64,000 nucleotides of DNA from Lacinutrix mariniflava (GTDB taxonomy: Bacteria > Bacteroidota > Bacteroidia > Flavobacteriales > Flavobacteriaceae): NCBI RefSeq assembly GCF_001418015.1, contig NZ_LIQG01000026.1, forward strand, positions 682,001 to 746,000, read 5' to 3'. Positions 8,388 to 15,113 of this stretch are shown piece by piece (position 1 is the stretch's first letter; every line of letters starts with the position of its first letter). The notes under the pieces were generated by a model, which was not told where the DNA came from, did no database searches, and saw nothing but the letters and a program-made list of their open reading frames with translations. A program made the translations under genes and the position numbers.

Positions 8388-8870
8388 ATGGAAGAAGCAG
8401 GACAAAAGAGTTGGTTTAGTAGAAATTGGGGATGGTTACTTGGTGGTGGTTGCTTATCTATAATTGTTGTTGTAGTATTAGTAATTGTTGGAGCGTTCTA
8501 TAAAATATCAGATTCTATTTCCGGATCCGAACCGTATACTTATGCCTTTTCTCAGGCTATAGAAAACGAGGAAGTTGTTGGTTTTTTAGGTGAGCCAATC
8601 GAGAGTGATGGTATGGGAAGTACTAGTTATAGAACTACAAATGGAAAAAGCACTGTTAGTTTAACTATACCAATAAAAGGATCGATTGATGAAGGTGAAA
8701 TTATTGTTGAAGCCGAAAAAATTAATAATGAATGGGCTTATAATACGCTTTATGTGAAAATAGATGGTGAAAGTGAACTTATTTATTTGGAAGGAAGTGA
8801 TAGTAGAGAGCATGAGGACTATTATGAAGAAGATGAAATAGAAGATGAAGAATTGTTAGACGATAATTAA
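8388..8870 (+). CDS. Coa1-like (Coa1/Tim21 domain) membrane protein
   Basis: Protein of 160 residues with a cytoplasmic N-terminus (MEEAGQKSWFSRNWGW), one membrane helix at about 18-42 (LLGGGCLSIIVVVVLVIVGAF) and a small domain (about 55-135). The domain reads YTYAFSQAIENEEVVGFLGEPIE, then STVSLTIPIKGS, EGEIIVEAEKINNEW and LYVKIDGES. This is the pattern of bacterial members of the cytochrome c oxidase assembly factor 1 family: a residue pair predicting helix-then-sheet around a 'LG-P' turn. The C-terminal 25 residues are strongly acidic. Bacterial members have no proven function; oxidase assembly is only a family label. Confidence 0.7.
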   Translation: MEEAGQKSWFSRNWGWLLGGGCLSIIVVVVLVIVGAFYKISDSISGSEPYTYAFSQAIENEEVVGFLGEPIESDGMGSTSYRTTNGKSTVSLTIPIKGSIDEGEIIVEAEKINNEWAYNTLYVKIDGESELIYLEGSDSREHEDYYEEDEIEDEELLDDN

Positions 8871-8930
8871 AAAGTTATTTAATACAGAATAATTGTTTTA
8901 AGCTTTGCTTCTCGGTTTCTATTGGAAGTG

Positions 8931-9356
8931 TCATGCTTGTGAACGCGGAATCTCAAATTCCGTTTTACACGTTTCGCATTTATACTTATGTTTTGCGCTT
9001 ATTGGTAAGGTGCCAAATAGCACTCCGAAAATAAACCCGAAGAAAGATTTAAAGTCTTTTATGGTGGAAAATAATTCTATTTTTTCACCATTACAATTTG
9101 GGCAATGTATAGTATTGCCTTCATCGTCCAGAGAATATTTAGAAATGGATTCTAGTATGTGTTGCGCTTGCATTGCGTCTTTAGCAAACACTTTTAGTTT
9201 TACGCCTCCAATAGCATTACTTACTAATGGATCTGTATCTATGGTAAAGTTATCGCTTAAAAATACTTGAATACCATCGGCTTCCAAACGGCCTTTTATT
9301 ATTTGAGCTTCGGTAGAGTATTGAAAGCTTGCTATGGTTTTAAAAGTATCGCTCAT
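8931..9356 (-). CDS. DUF2007-domain protein with zinc-ribbon
   Basis: Predicted protein of about 141 residues. The N-terminal half (FKTIASFQYSTEAQIIKGRL, then GIQVFLSDNFTID and GGVKLKVFAKDAMQAQHILE) matches DUF2007, a small ACT-like domain named as putative signal-transducing. The C-terminal half has two CxxC pairs (CPNC and CETC), probably a zinc ribbon, with a hydrophobic stretch FFGFIFGVLFGTLP between them. I chose the ATG at 9356 (MSDTFK) rather than one at 9368, because the upstream codon lies inside a perfect hairpin (9361-9380). Cellular role unknown. Confidence 0.75.
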   Translation of the reverse strand: MSDTFKTIASFQYSTEAQIIKGRLEADGIQVFLSDNFTIDTDPLVSNAIGGVKLKVFAKDAMQAQHILESISKYSLDDEGNTIHCPNCNGEKIELFSTIKDFKSFFGFIFGVLFGTLPISAKHKYKCETCKTEFEIPRSQA

Positions 9357-9360
9357 TATA

Positions 9361-9380
9361 ATTCCCATGTAAATGGGAAT
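9361..9380 (-). other. Hairpin just before the DUF2007 start codon
   Basis: ATTCCCAT (9361-9368), GTAA, ATGGGAAT (9373-9380): a perfect 8-bp stem ending 4 nt before the chosen ATG (9356). It may limit ribosome access. Confidence 0.45.
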
Positions 9381-9440
9381 CTTGTGTTTAATATTAATAA
9401 TATGTAATTTACTAAAATGGTTTCATGATACCAATACTTA

Positions 9441-9474
9441 ATCTATATAAACTGTTTCTCCAGTTTATATAGAT
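9441..9474. repeat. Perfect 14-bp hairpin between two minus-strand genes
   Basis: ATCTATATAAACTG (9441-9454), loop TTTCTC, CAGTTTATATAGAT (9461-9474). The stem has no mismatch. There is no T run, so it is not a typical terminator. It lies between the 9516-10067 gene and the DUF2007 gene. Confidence 0.6.
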
Positions 9475-9515
9475 CTCTATCCATCCATTTAAATTTTTTG
9501 TTTTCTGTTTTAAAG

Positions 9516-10067
9516 TTAACCTTTTTTTGTTTTAGATGTGCCTTGTTTCAACGCTTCCTTGTCAATCCATTTAAAATTATTTGGAATAGTAGCATCTAAT
9601 AAATCGATGTTTAATTTTTCTGAAATGTCAAAGCCAACAGAAATTGCATCTTCAAAATTATTTCTTGTATATAACTCGAAATGTTTGTTCCTATCGTACC
9701 ATAAATTAACTTCGAATTGATGAGACTCTAATGTAGACGGTTCATGAAATATTGAAACATATTCGTAATTATTAATGGTTTTCCATTTACCAATTTTTAC
9801 AAAGCCTATTTCTAGAGAAGGTTTAAATTTTGAGTTTTCTAAATCTAAATACACTCTTTTTTGCGAACAAAATCCTGTAGCTACTATAGAAATAAAAACG
9901 GAAAAAGAAATAATATATATAGTATCTATAAATCCTTGAAAAGATAAATGCATTGTAAAAAACGTAAGTAATAAAACAGCAATAGAAACTGTGAATATTA
10001 ATGCTGCTATTACTAATTGCCAAAATGGTCTTGGCGTTTCAGAGATAATAATGTGTTTTTTATCCAT
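9516..10067 (-). CDS. Membrane protein of unknown function
   Basis: Not recognised. It is 183 residues with two membrane helices near residues 16-40 (LVIAALIFTVSIAVLLLTFF) and 47-66 (FIDTIYIISFSVFISIVATG), then a cytoplasmic or periplasmic domain of about 110 residues (VYLDLENSKFKPSLEIGFVKIGKW and following, NNFEDAISVGFDISEKLNIDLL). The two-helix plus sheet-rich domain recalls PH-like membrane domain proteins, but this is a guess. The C-terminus is basic (KGTSKTKKG). A good -7 element (10072-10079) lies 4 nt before the start codon. Confidence 0.7.
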   Translation of the reverse strand: MDKKHIIISETPRPFWQLVIAALIFTVSIAVLLLTFFTMHLSFQGFIDTIYIISFSVFISIVATGFCSQKRVYLDLENSKFKPSLEIGFVKIGKWKTINNYEYVSIFHEPSTLESHQFEVNLWYDRNKHFELYTRNNFEDAISVGFDISEKLNIDLLDATIPNNFKWIDKEALKQGTSKTKKG

Positions 10068-10071
10068 TGTT

Positions 10072-10079
10072 CAAATATA
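10072..10079 (-). promoter_or_regulatory. -7 element 4 nt from the start codon
   Basis: On the minus strand TATATTTG, an exact match to TAnnTTTG, ends 4 nt before the ATG at 10067. Transcription would begin at or beside the start codon, suggesting a leaderless mRNA. Confidence 0.5.
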
Positions 10080-10097
10080 AATAAAGCTTTTAAAAAA

Positions 10098-10128
10098 GAC
10101 CTGTCAGGTTTTTAAAACCTGACAGGTC
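10098..10128. repeat. Palindrome of the GACCTGTCAGG type
   Basis: GACCTGTCAGGTTTT (from 10098) is mirrored by AAAACCTGACAGGTC (to 10128), a near-perfect 31-bp palindrome flanked by A/T runs on both sides, located between divergent genes. It could work as a bidirectional terminator-like or REP-like dispersed element. Confidence 0.6.
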
Positions 10129-10162
10129 TAAAAACGTAATTTTATCTTTTTTTAATAATTTA

Positions 10163-10210
10163 TTATTGTTTATCAATAATTTTTATATATTTGTTATTGT
10201 TAAACGATAA
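10163..10210 (+). promoter_or_regulatory. Promoter with two dyad operators for the DUF2975-HTH operon
   Basis: Site 1 is TTATTG TTTAT CAATAA (10163-10179) and site 2 is TTATTG TTAAA CGATAA (10194-10210), 31 bp apart (about three helical turns). Between them lies TATATTTG (10186-10193), an exact -7 element, with a -33 TTG at 10166-10168 inside site 1 (17-bp spacer). A repressor on both sites would cover the whole promoter. The HTH protein encoded at the end of the operon is the natural candidate. Confidence 0.6.
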
Positions 10211-10226
10211 TATTAAAGTTTTAATT

Positions 10227-10679
10227 ATGAGGAAAATAAAAGTATTCCGTGTTTTTTTAGTCATTTTGTTAGTGTTATTTACAATAGGCTTCTTAACTAA
10301 TTTTTATGTTTTTAAAGATTTTAAAGGACAATTGTATTTGGACTTTTTAGTAACATCAGGTTTTTCGTTATTAATATGTGTAGGCTTATTTTTTATTCAA
10401 AGAGCATTATTTAAAATAATAAAAAATGGATATTTTAATACCATTGTAGCAAAGAGTTTTAAAGTAGCTGGTGCATGTTTTTTAATTTGTGGTTTTGGGA
10501 GCACTGTTTTTAATATCTTAATATTAAATAGAGATGGTGAAAATCCAAATTCTCAGTTCTTTTATACAAACCTTGCAACATATTTTCTTCTAATAATGAT
10601 TGGTTTTGGACTTTTTGTAATTATAGAATTTGTAGAAAATGGGAGCATTCTTAAGCAAGAAAACGATTTAACTATATAA
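10227..10679 (+). CDS. DUF2975 membrane protein (first copy)
   Basis: Membrane protein of 150 residues with four predicted helices, in the arrangement of DUF2975 proteins. Start taken at the ATG at 10227 (MRKIKVFRVFLVILLVLF), because an earlier TTG (10191) overlaps the promoter element. Hydrophobic segments: about 6-28, 42-62, 83-105 and 120-142. It ends with KQENDLTI, nearly identical to the end of the next gene product (QQENNLTI), pointing to duplication. First of three genes spaced by 2 bp each. DUF2975 genes commonly sit beside a YozG-like HTH gene, as here; the biochemical role is unknown. Confidence 0.82.
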   Translation: MRKIKVFRVFLVILLVLFTIGFLTNFYVFKDFKGQLYLDFLVTSGFSLLICVGLFFIQRALFKIIKNGYFNTIVAKSFKVAGACFLICGFGSTVFNILILNRDGENPNSQFFYTNLATYFLLIMIGFGLFVIIEFVENGSILKQENDLTI

Positions 10680-10681
10680 TT

Positions 10682-11191
10682 ATGAAAACAAGAAGAATTA
10701 TAATAACGGTACTTTTTATATCACTTGCGATATTTAATATTGGTGACATTATTTTGTGTACACTTGGTTTATTCTTTAATCAAGATGTTTCTAGTGCAAT
10801 GTTGCCTTCTGGAATAGGAGTATCATTAAATATTAAAGTATTATTTATTTTTAAAGCAATAGCATTGTTGATATTTGTTTCAGCTGTTTTTATTTTAATA
10901 AAAAAACTTAGACTTTTAATAACGGGAGATTTTTTTAATTTAGAATTAATTAATTGTTTCCTGAAATCGGGAAGAGTCTTTTTAATATCAGGAATACTTG
11001 GTTTTATTACATCAATTTTCGAGGTAATTAATTTTGTTATTTTAAAAGATTATCATGGACAGGATTATTTATATATAGATTCGAAACCGCTTTATATTTT
11101 ACTTATGATTTTAGGTCTATTTTTAATTATCTTTTCAAAAGCTCTAAATAAAGGTAGAGAAATCCAACAAGAAAACAACCTAACAATATAA
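10682..11191 (+). CDS. DUF2975 membrane protein (second copy)
   Basis: Paralogue of the gene before it, 169 residues, with four membrane segments (about 5-30, 54-76, 97-122 and 140-158). The middle carries LLITGDFFNLELINCFLKSG, equivalent to IIKNGYFNTIVAKSFKVAG in the first copy, and this conserved 'G-F/Y-F-N' segment is typical of DUF2975. Starts 2 bp after the first copy and ends 2 bp before the HTH gene, so all three should be co-transcribed and translated. The duplicates may form a heteromeric membrane unit that affects the HTH regulator; that is inference. Confidence 0.82.
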   Translation: MKTRRIIITVLFISLAIFNIGDIILCTLGLFFNQDVSSAMLPSGIGVSLNIKVLFIFKAIALLIFVSAVFILIKKLRLLITGDFFNLELINCFLKSGRVFLISGILGFITSIFEVINFVILKDYHGQDYLYIDSKPLYILLMILGLFLIIFSKALNKGREIQQENNLTI

Positions 11192-11193
11192 CT

Positions 11194-11400
11194 ATGCCAA
11201 TAATTGTAAACTTAGACGTTATGCTTGCTAAGCGTAAAATGAAAAGCAAAGACTTGGCAGAAATTATAGGTATAACAACAGCTAACTTATCGATACTAAA
11301 ATCTGGTAAAGCAAAAGCAGTCCGTTTTTCTACATTAGAAGCTATTTGCGAAGCCTTAGAGTGCCAACCAAGTGATATTTTAGAATACGTTAAAAACTAG
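11194..11400 (+). CDS. XRE-family HTH regulator, YozG-like
   Basis: Small DNA-binding protein of 68 residues, almost entirely one Cro/C1-type helix-turn-helix: MPIIVNLDVMLAKRKMKSKD, then LAEIIGITTANLSILKSGKA (recognition helix) and FSTLEAICEALECQPSDILE. This matches the YozG-like family that accompanies DUF2975 membrane proteins. It is the last gene of the three-gene operon. The two dyads around the operon promoter are good candidate binding sites, giving an autoregulated unit in which the membrane proteins may modulate the repressor. Confidence 0.9.
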   Translation: MPIIVNLDVMLAKRKMKSKDLAEIIGITTANLSILKSGKAKAVRFSTLEAICEALECQPSDILEYVKN

Positions 11401-11429
11401 AAACACTTTATTTTATTTGAAATCGTAAT

Positions 11430-11560
11430 GTCAGTTCGAGTGATTTTTATCCCGAAAGCTTTCGGGAGAAAAATTGTATCGAGAACTATTTTATAAGTAA
11501 AACAAATGTTCTCGATACAAATTTTTATTCATTGCAATCGAAAAATTCACTCGAACTGAC
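11430..11560. repeat. Long nested inverted repeat (MITE- or REP-like)
   Basis: The outer arms are GTCAGTTCGAGTGATTTTT (11430-11448) and its complement at 11541-11560 (one extra T). Inner arms are AAAATTGTATCGAGAAC (11470-11486) and GTTCTCGATACAAATTT (11508-11524). A 16-bp palindrome CCCGAAAGCTTTCGGG (11451-11466) sits in the left half. The element lies between the convergent ends of the HTH gene and dinB and has no coding capacity. Confidence 0.7.
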
Positions 11561-11588
11561 AGAAGACTATTATTTTTAGCAAACACCG

Positions 11589-11635
11589 TGTCACTTCGAG
11601 TGATTTTTGAGGCACGAGAAAATTGTATCGAGAAG
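11589..11635. repeat. Solo half-copy of the preceding inverted repeat
   Basis: GTGTCACTTCGAGTGATTTTT followed by GAAAATTGTATCGAGAA repeats the left half of the element at 11430-11486 with substitutions and no right half. This indicates a dispersed repeat family rather than a unique structure. Confidence 0.6.
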
Positions 11636-11654
11636 TTTATAAAATTACCGATAT

Positions 11655-12755
11655 CTAAAAATTAATCTTCAACTGTGCACTAACACTTTTCTGTTCCACC
11701 TTTTTAGTCTTTTTCTCGGTATTTAAATTCGATAACGAAATACCCAAAAGCCGAACAGAGTTGTTTAGTTTTTCTTGATAGAGTAAATCTTTAGCAGTTT
11801 CTAAAACCACGCTTTTATCACTAATAAAATAAGGCAAGGTTTTACTACGTGTTTGCAGTGTAAAATCACTGTATTTAATCTTAAGTGTTACTGTTTTTCC
11901 AGCAACTTTACTATTGTTTAAACGCTTAGAAACTTCTTCGGCAATATGCTCTAACTTTTCAAGAAGAAACACTTCCGAAGATAAATTTTTATTAAAAGTA
12001 CGTTCTGCAGCTAAGCTTTTTCTTATTCGGTTTGGTTTTACCTCGCTGTTATGTATGCCACGAACAATGTAATAATAATGCGTACCAGATTTGCCAAAGT
12101 TTTTCTCTAAAAATTCTAAAGATTTAGATTTTAAATCGAGACCTGTATACACACCTTTTTGGTACATTTTTTCGGCAGTAACTTTACCAATACCATAAAA
12201 TTTTCTAATGTCAAGAGCTTCTAAAAAGTCTAAAACCTCCTCAGGATTTACTGTTTTTTGTCCGTTAGGTTTATTATAATCGCTAGCAATTTTGGCAACA
12301 AATTTATTTACAGAAATGCCGGCAGATGCAGTTAAACCAACCTCATTAAAAATGCGTGTTCTTATCTCTTCGGCAATAAGCGAAGCACTAGGATTTCCTT
12401 TTTTGTTTTCGGTAACATCTAAATACGCTTCATCTAGAGATAACGGTTCTACAAGATCTGTGTAATCTAAAAAAATGGCTCTAATTTTTTTAGAAATTTC
12501 TTTGTACCTATCAAATCGAGGTGGCACAAATATTAATTCTGGACATAAACGTCTTGCTTTTACACCACTAATGGCACTGCGCACACCAAATTTTCGAGCT
12601 TCGTAACTTGCAGCACTTACAACACCTCGTGTTCCGCTACCACCAACAGCTAAAGGTTTTCCAATAAGATCAGGATTATCCAACTGCTCTACAGATGCAT
12701 AAAATGCATCCATATCTACATGAATTATCTTTCTTAATGGTAAGCTTTCAGACAT
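11655..12755 (-). CDS. dinB: DNA polymerase IV (Y-family)
   Basis: Error-prone translesion polymerase of 366 residues, normal length for DinB. Catalytic motifs are VDMDAFYASVE (Asp14) and SLDEAYLDVT (Asp108, Glu109). The fingers segment GVVSAASYEARKFGVRSAIS is present, as is the little finger domain. The last six residues QLKINF fit the beta-clamp binding consensus Qxx(L/I)xF at the extreme C-terminus, as in Pol IV. Divergent from a DUF2238 gene with only 44 bp between. Its -7 element lies 4 nt from the ATG. I see no copy of the LexA-like palindrome found at 18140, so it may not share that regulator. Confidence 0.95.
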   Translation of the reverse strand: MSESLPLRKIIHVDMDAFYASVEQLDNPDLIGKPLAVGGSGTRGVVSAASYEARKFGVRSAISGVKARRLCPELIFVPPRFDRYKEISKKIRAIFLDYTDLVEPLSLDEAYLDVTENKKGNPSASLIAEEIRTRIFNEVGLTASAGISVNKFVAKIASDYNKPNGQKTVNPEEVLDFLEALDIRKFYGIGKVTAEKMYQKGVYTGLDLKSKSLEFLEKNFGKSGTHYYYIVRGIHNSEVKPNRIRKSLAAERTFNKNLSSEVFLLEKLEHIAEEVSKRLNNSKVAGKTVTLKIKYSDFTLQTRSKTLPYFISDKSVVLETAKDLLYQEKLNNSVRLLGISLSNLNTEKKTKKVEQKSVSAQLKINF

Positions 12756-12759
12756 AACA

Positions 12760-12767
12760 CAAATTTA
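12760..12767 (-). promoter_or_regulatory. -7 element of dinB, 4 nt from the ATG
   Basis: TAAATTTG on the minus strand matches TAnnTTTG and ends 4 nt upstream of the dinB start codon, predicting a leaderless or nearly leaderless transcript. Confidence 0.45.
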
Positions 12768-12770
12768 TAA

Positions 12771-12778
12771 TATCTTTG
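12771..12778 (+). promoter_or_regulatory. -7 element of the DUF2238 gene
   Basis: TATCTTTG is an exact TAnnTTTG match, 21 nt before the start at 12800, back to back with the dinB -7 element. Confidence 0.5.
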
Positions 12779-12799
12779 GTTTTCTAGACCATCAAAACC

Positions 12800-13399
12800 A
12801 TGAAACTTATATACACGCTTCTTACTTTAATTATAGTACTACTTATCTGGTCTGCAATTAATCCGTTCGAACATTTTACGTGGTTTCTAGAGGTTTTGCC
12901 AGCCGTTTCAGGCGTTTTAATATTGGCATTTACCTTTAATCGTTTTAGGTTTACCAACTTGGTATATATTCTAATTTTCTTACACTGTGTTGTTTTAATT
13001 ATTGGAGGCCATTATACCTATGCCGAAGTGCCTTTATTCGATTACATTCAAGAAGTATTTAGCCAAAGCCGAAACAATTACGATAAACTTGGACATTTTG
13101 CGCAAGGTTTTGTTCCTGCTATGATTGCTCGAGAGATACTAATAAGAAAACAGGTTGTAAATAGTAATAGTTGGTTAAATTTTATAGTGGTTTGCATTGC
13201 CATGGCAATTAGTGTTACTTACGAGTTTATAGAATGGTTTATATCCTTACAAACAGGAGAAGGAGGCGATTCGTTTTTAGGAACTCAAGGTTATATTTGG
13301 GATACACAAAGTGATATGTTATACGCAACTATTGGAGCCATTTGTGCGCTAATTTTCTTAAGTAAAATTCATAATAAGCAAATTGAAAGTTTAAATTAA
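12800..13399 (+). CDS. DUF2238 (YjdF-like) inner membrane protein
   Basis: Membrane protein of 199 residues with about six hydrophobic segments. The signature region DKLGHFAQGFVPAMIAREIL followed by YEFIEWFISLQTGEGGDSFL and GYIWDTQSDMLYATIGA is typical of DUF2238/YjdF proteins, with conserved His, Glu and Asp residues facing the membrane. The substrate or function of this family is unknown. It is followed after one base by the CYTH gene, so the two are probably one operon. Confidence 0.85.
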   Translation: MKLIYTLLTLIIVLLIWSAINPFEHFTWFLEVLPAVSGVLILAFTFNRFRFTNLVYILIFLHCVVLIIGGHYTYAEVPLFDYIQEVFSQSRNNYDKLGHFAQGFVPAMIAREILIRKQVVNSNSWLNFIVVCIAMAISVTYEFIEWFISLQTGEGGDSFLGTQGYIWDTQSDMLYATIGAICALIFLSKIHNKQIESLN

Positions 13400-13400
13400 T

Positions 13401-13868
13401 ATGATAGAAATAGAACGTAAATTTTTAGTCCAGTCTCATGCTTTTAAAACTGAAGCTTTCAAACAAACCAGAATTGTACAAGGCTTTTTAAGCACAGATA
13501 AAAAACGAACGGTTCGTGTTAGGCTAAAAGGTGATATTGGTTTTTTAACTATAAAAGGCCAATCTTCTAAAAACGGATTGTCTCGTTTCGAGTGGGAAAA
13601 AGAAATTCCTAAAATAGAAGCAGAAGCTCTTTTAAAGCTTTGTAAAAAAGGCATGATCGATAAAATACGATATGAAGTTAAAGTAGATAATCACACCTTC
13701 GAAGTCGATGAGTTTTTTGGTAAAAACGAAGGTTTAATTGTTGCTGAGGTAGAATTAAACGATGAAACAGAAGCGTTTACTAAACCTAATTGGTTAGGAG
13801 AAGAAGTAACAGGAGATGCTAAATATTATAATTCACAATTAAGTAAAACACCTTTTTGTAAGTGGTAG
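13401..13868 (+). CDS. CYTH-domain protein (triphosphate tunnel enzyme family)
   Basis: CYTH (CyaB-thiamine triphosphatase) family protein of 155 residues. It begins with the family hallmark MIEIERKFLV (ExExK), followed by basic strands that line the tunnel (KKRTVRVRLKGDIGFLTIKG, then GLSRFEWEKEIP and KIRYEVKVDNHTFEVDEFFG) and an acidic strand GLIVAEVELNDE. Bacterial members act on inorganic triphosphate or related substrates with Mg or Mn; only some make cAMP, so I avoid the name adenylate cyclase. It overlaps no other gene and follows the DUF2238 gene by 1 bp. Confidence 0.9.
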   Translation: MIEIERKFLVQSHAFKTEAFKQTRIVQGFLSTDKKRTVRVRLKGDIGFLTIKGQSSKNGLSRFEWEKEIPKIEAEALLKLCKKGMIDKIRYEVKVDNHTFEVDEFFGKNEGLIVAEVELNDETEAFTKPNWLGEEVTGDAKYYNSQLSKTPFCKW

Positions 13869-13892
13869 TTTTTGAAGAAAATTGTTAATTAA

Positions 13893-15113
13893 TTACTGTC
13901 TTCTATTAGCTAATAAAGGTGGTGGCTCACCCGTAAAAGGATTCCAGCGACTAATAGATTTTGCTTCCATTCCAGATGCTTTAATAACACTTCTATCTCC
14001 AAAACGCTCGCGTAAACCATCTATGGCTTCAACTAAGTTAAGTTGTTTTTGGTTGTCTTGAAATAAATTAATTTGGTGTCCGCCTTCTACTAAATGGCTA
14101 AATTTTATACCAATTAATCGAACCAATAAACGTCTGTTATATAATTTAGTATAAAGTGCTAGCGCTATGGCTATTAAATCGTCGTCTAAAGAACTGTAGG
14201 CAATCCGTTTTTGTAAAGTATACGTTTGAAAATCTGAATATCTAATTTTAAAACCTACGCAAGCCGTTAATTTATTACCACGACGTAATTGAAACGCCAA
14301 ATTCTCGGTCATAGCAATAATAATACTTTTTAGTTTGTGCACATCTATTGTGTCTGTTTCAAAAGTACGCTCTGTAGAAATAGATTTACGTTCTTGATAT
14401 TGCACTACAGGATTATTATCTAAACCGTTTGCTTTTTGCCAAATGGTTAATCCATTTTTGCCAAGTACTTTGCGCATGTATTCCATTGGCATTTCTTGTA
14501 CGGTTTTAATCTGTTTAACGCCTAAGTCGCACAAGGTTTTGTAAGTAACAGTACCAACCATTGGTATTTTTTTTACTGAAAGTGGTGCAAGAAAGAGTTT
14601 TTCGTTTCCCGAAATAATACGAATTTCATTATTAGGTTTTGCTTCTCCAGTTGCAATTTTAGAAACCGTTTTATTAATAGACATACCAAAGGAAATAGGT
14701 AAACCTGTTTCTTTAATAATACGATGGCGTAACTCTGAAGCTTGCTTAAAACAACCAAAAAATTTATCCATTCCAGTAAGATCGATGTAAAACTCATCTA
14801 CCGAAGATTTCTCGTAAATAGGAACACTTTCTTTAATAATATCGGTGACTTCATTTGAAAATTTAGAATAAATACCAGAGTTACCTCTAAGTATAATAGC
14901 TTCTGGACAGAGTTGTTTTGCTAAACGCATTGGCATGGCAGAGTGCACACCAAAACGTCTTGCCTCATAACTACAACTTGCCACAACACCACGATCGCTT
15001 GTGCCACCAATTAATACAGGCCTGTTATTTAAACGACTGTCTAATTTACGTTCGCAGGATACAAAAAAAGTATCTAAATCCATGTGCACTATTGCACGCT
15101 TATTATCTATCAT
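13893..15113 (-). CDS. Second Y-family DNA polymerase, mutagenesis cassette
   Basis: Translesion polymerase of 406 residues, more UmuC-like in length than DinB. Motifs: VHMDLDTFFVSCE (Asp12), CSYEARRFGVHSAM, and SSVDEFYIDLTG (Asp106, Glu107), where Pol IV usually has DEAYLDVT. Catalytic acidic residues are therefore intact, unlike ImuB, which has lost them. QINLF at 347-351 fits the beta-clamp pentapeptide, placed about 55 residues before the C-terminus. Its start overlaps the end of the dnaE-like gene by 4 bp (ATGA), so the two are translationally coupled. The tail NPFTGEPPPLLANRRQ is unlike Pol IV. Probably damage-inducible through the operator at 18140. Confidence 0.92.
   Translation of the reverse strand: MIDNKRAIVHMDLDTFFVSCERKLDSRLNNRPVLIGGTSDRGVVASCSYEARRFGVHSAMPMRLAKQLCPEAIILRGNSGIYSKFSNEVTDIIKESVPIYEKSSVDEFYIDLTGMDKFFGCFKQASELRHRIIKETGLPISFGMSINKTVSKIATGEAKPNNEIRIISGNEKLFLAPLSVKKIPMVGTVTYKTLCDLGVKQIKTVQEMPMEYMRKVLGKNGLTIWQKANGLDNNPVVQYQERKSISTERTFETDTIDVHKLKSIIIAMTENLAFQLRRGNKLTACVGFKIRYSDFQTYTLQKRIAYSSLDDDLIAIALALYTKLYNRRLLVRLIGIKFSHLVEGGHQINLFQDNQKQLNLVEAIDGLRERFGDRSVIKASGMEAKSISRWNPFTGEPPPLLANRRQ

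Noticed and set aside
13401-13868. Naming the CYTH protein an adenylate cyclase
   Set aside because: The fold is shared by triphosphatases and cyclases, and no feature here decides for a cyclase.
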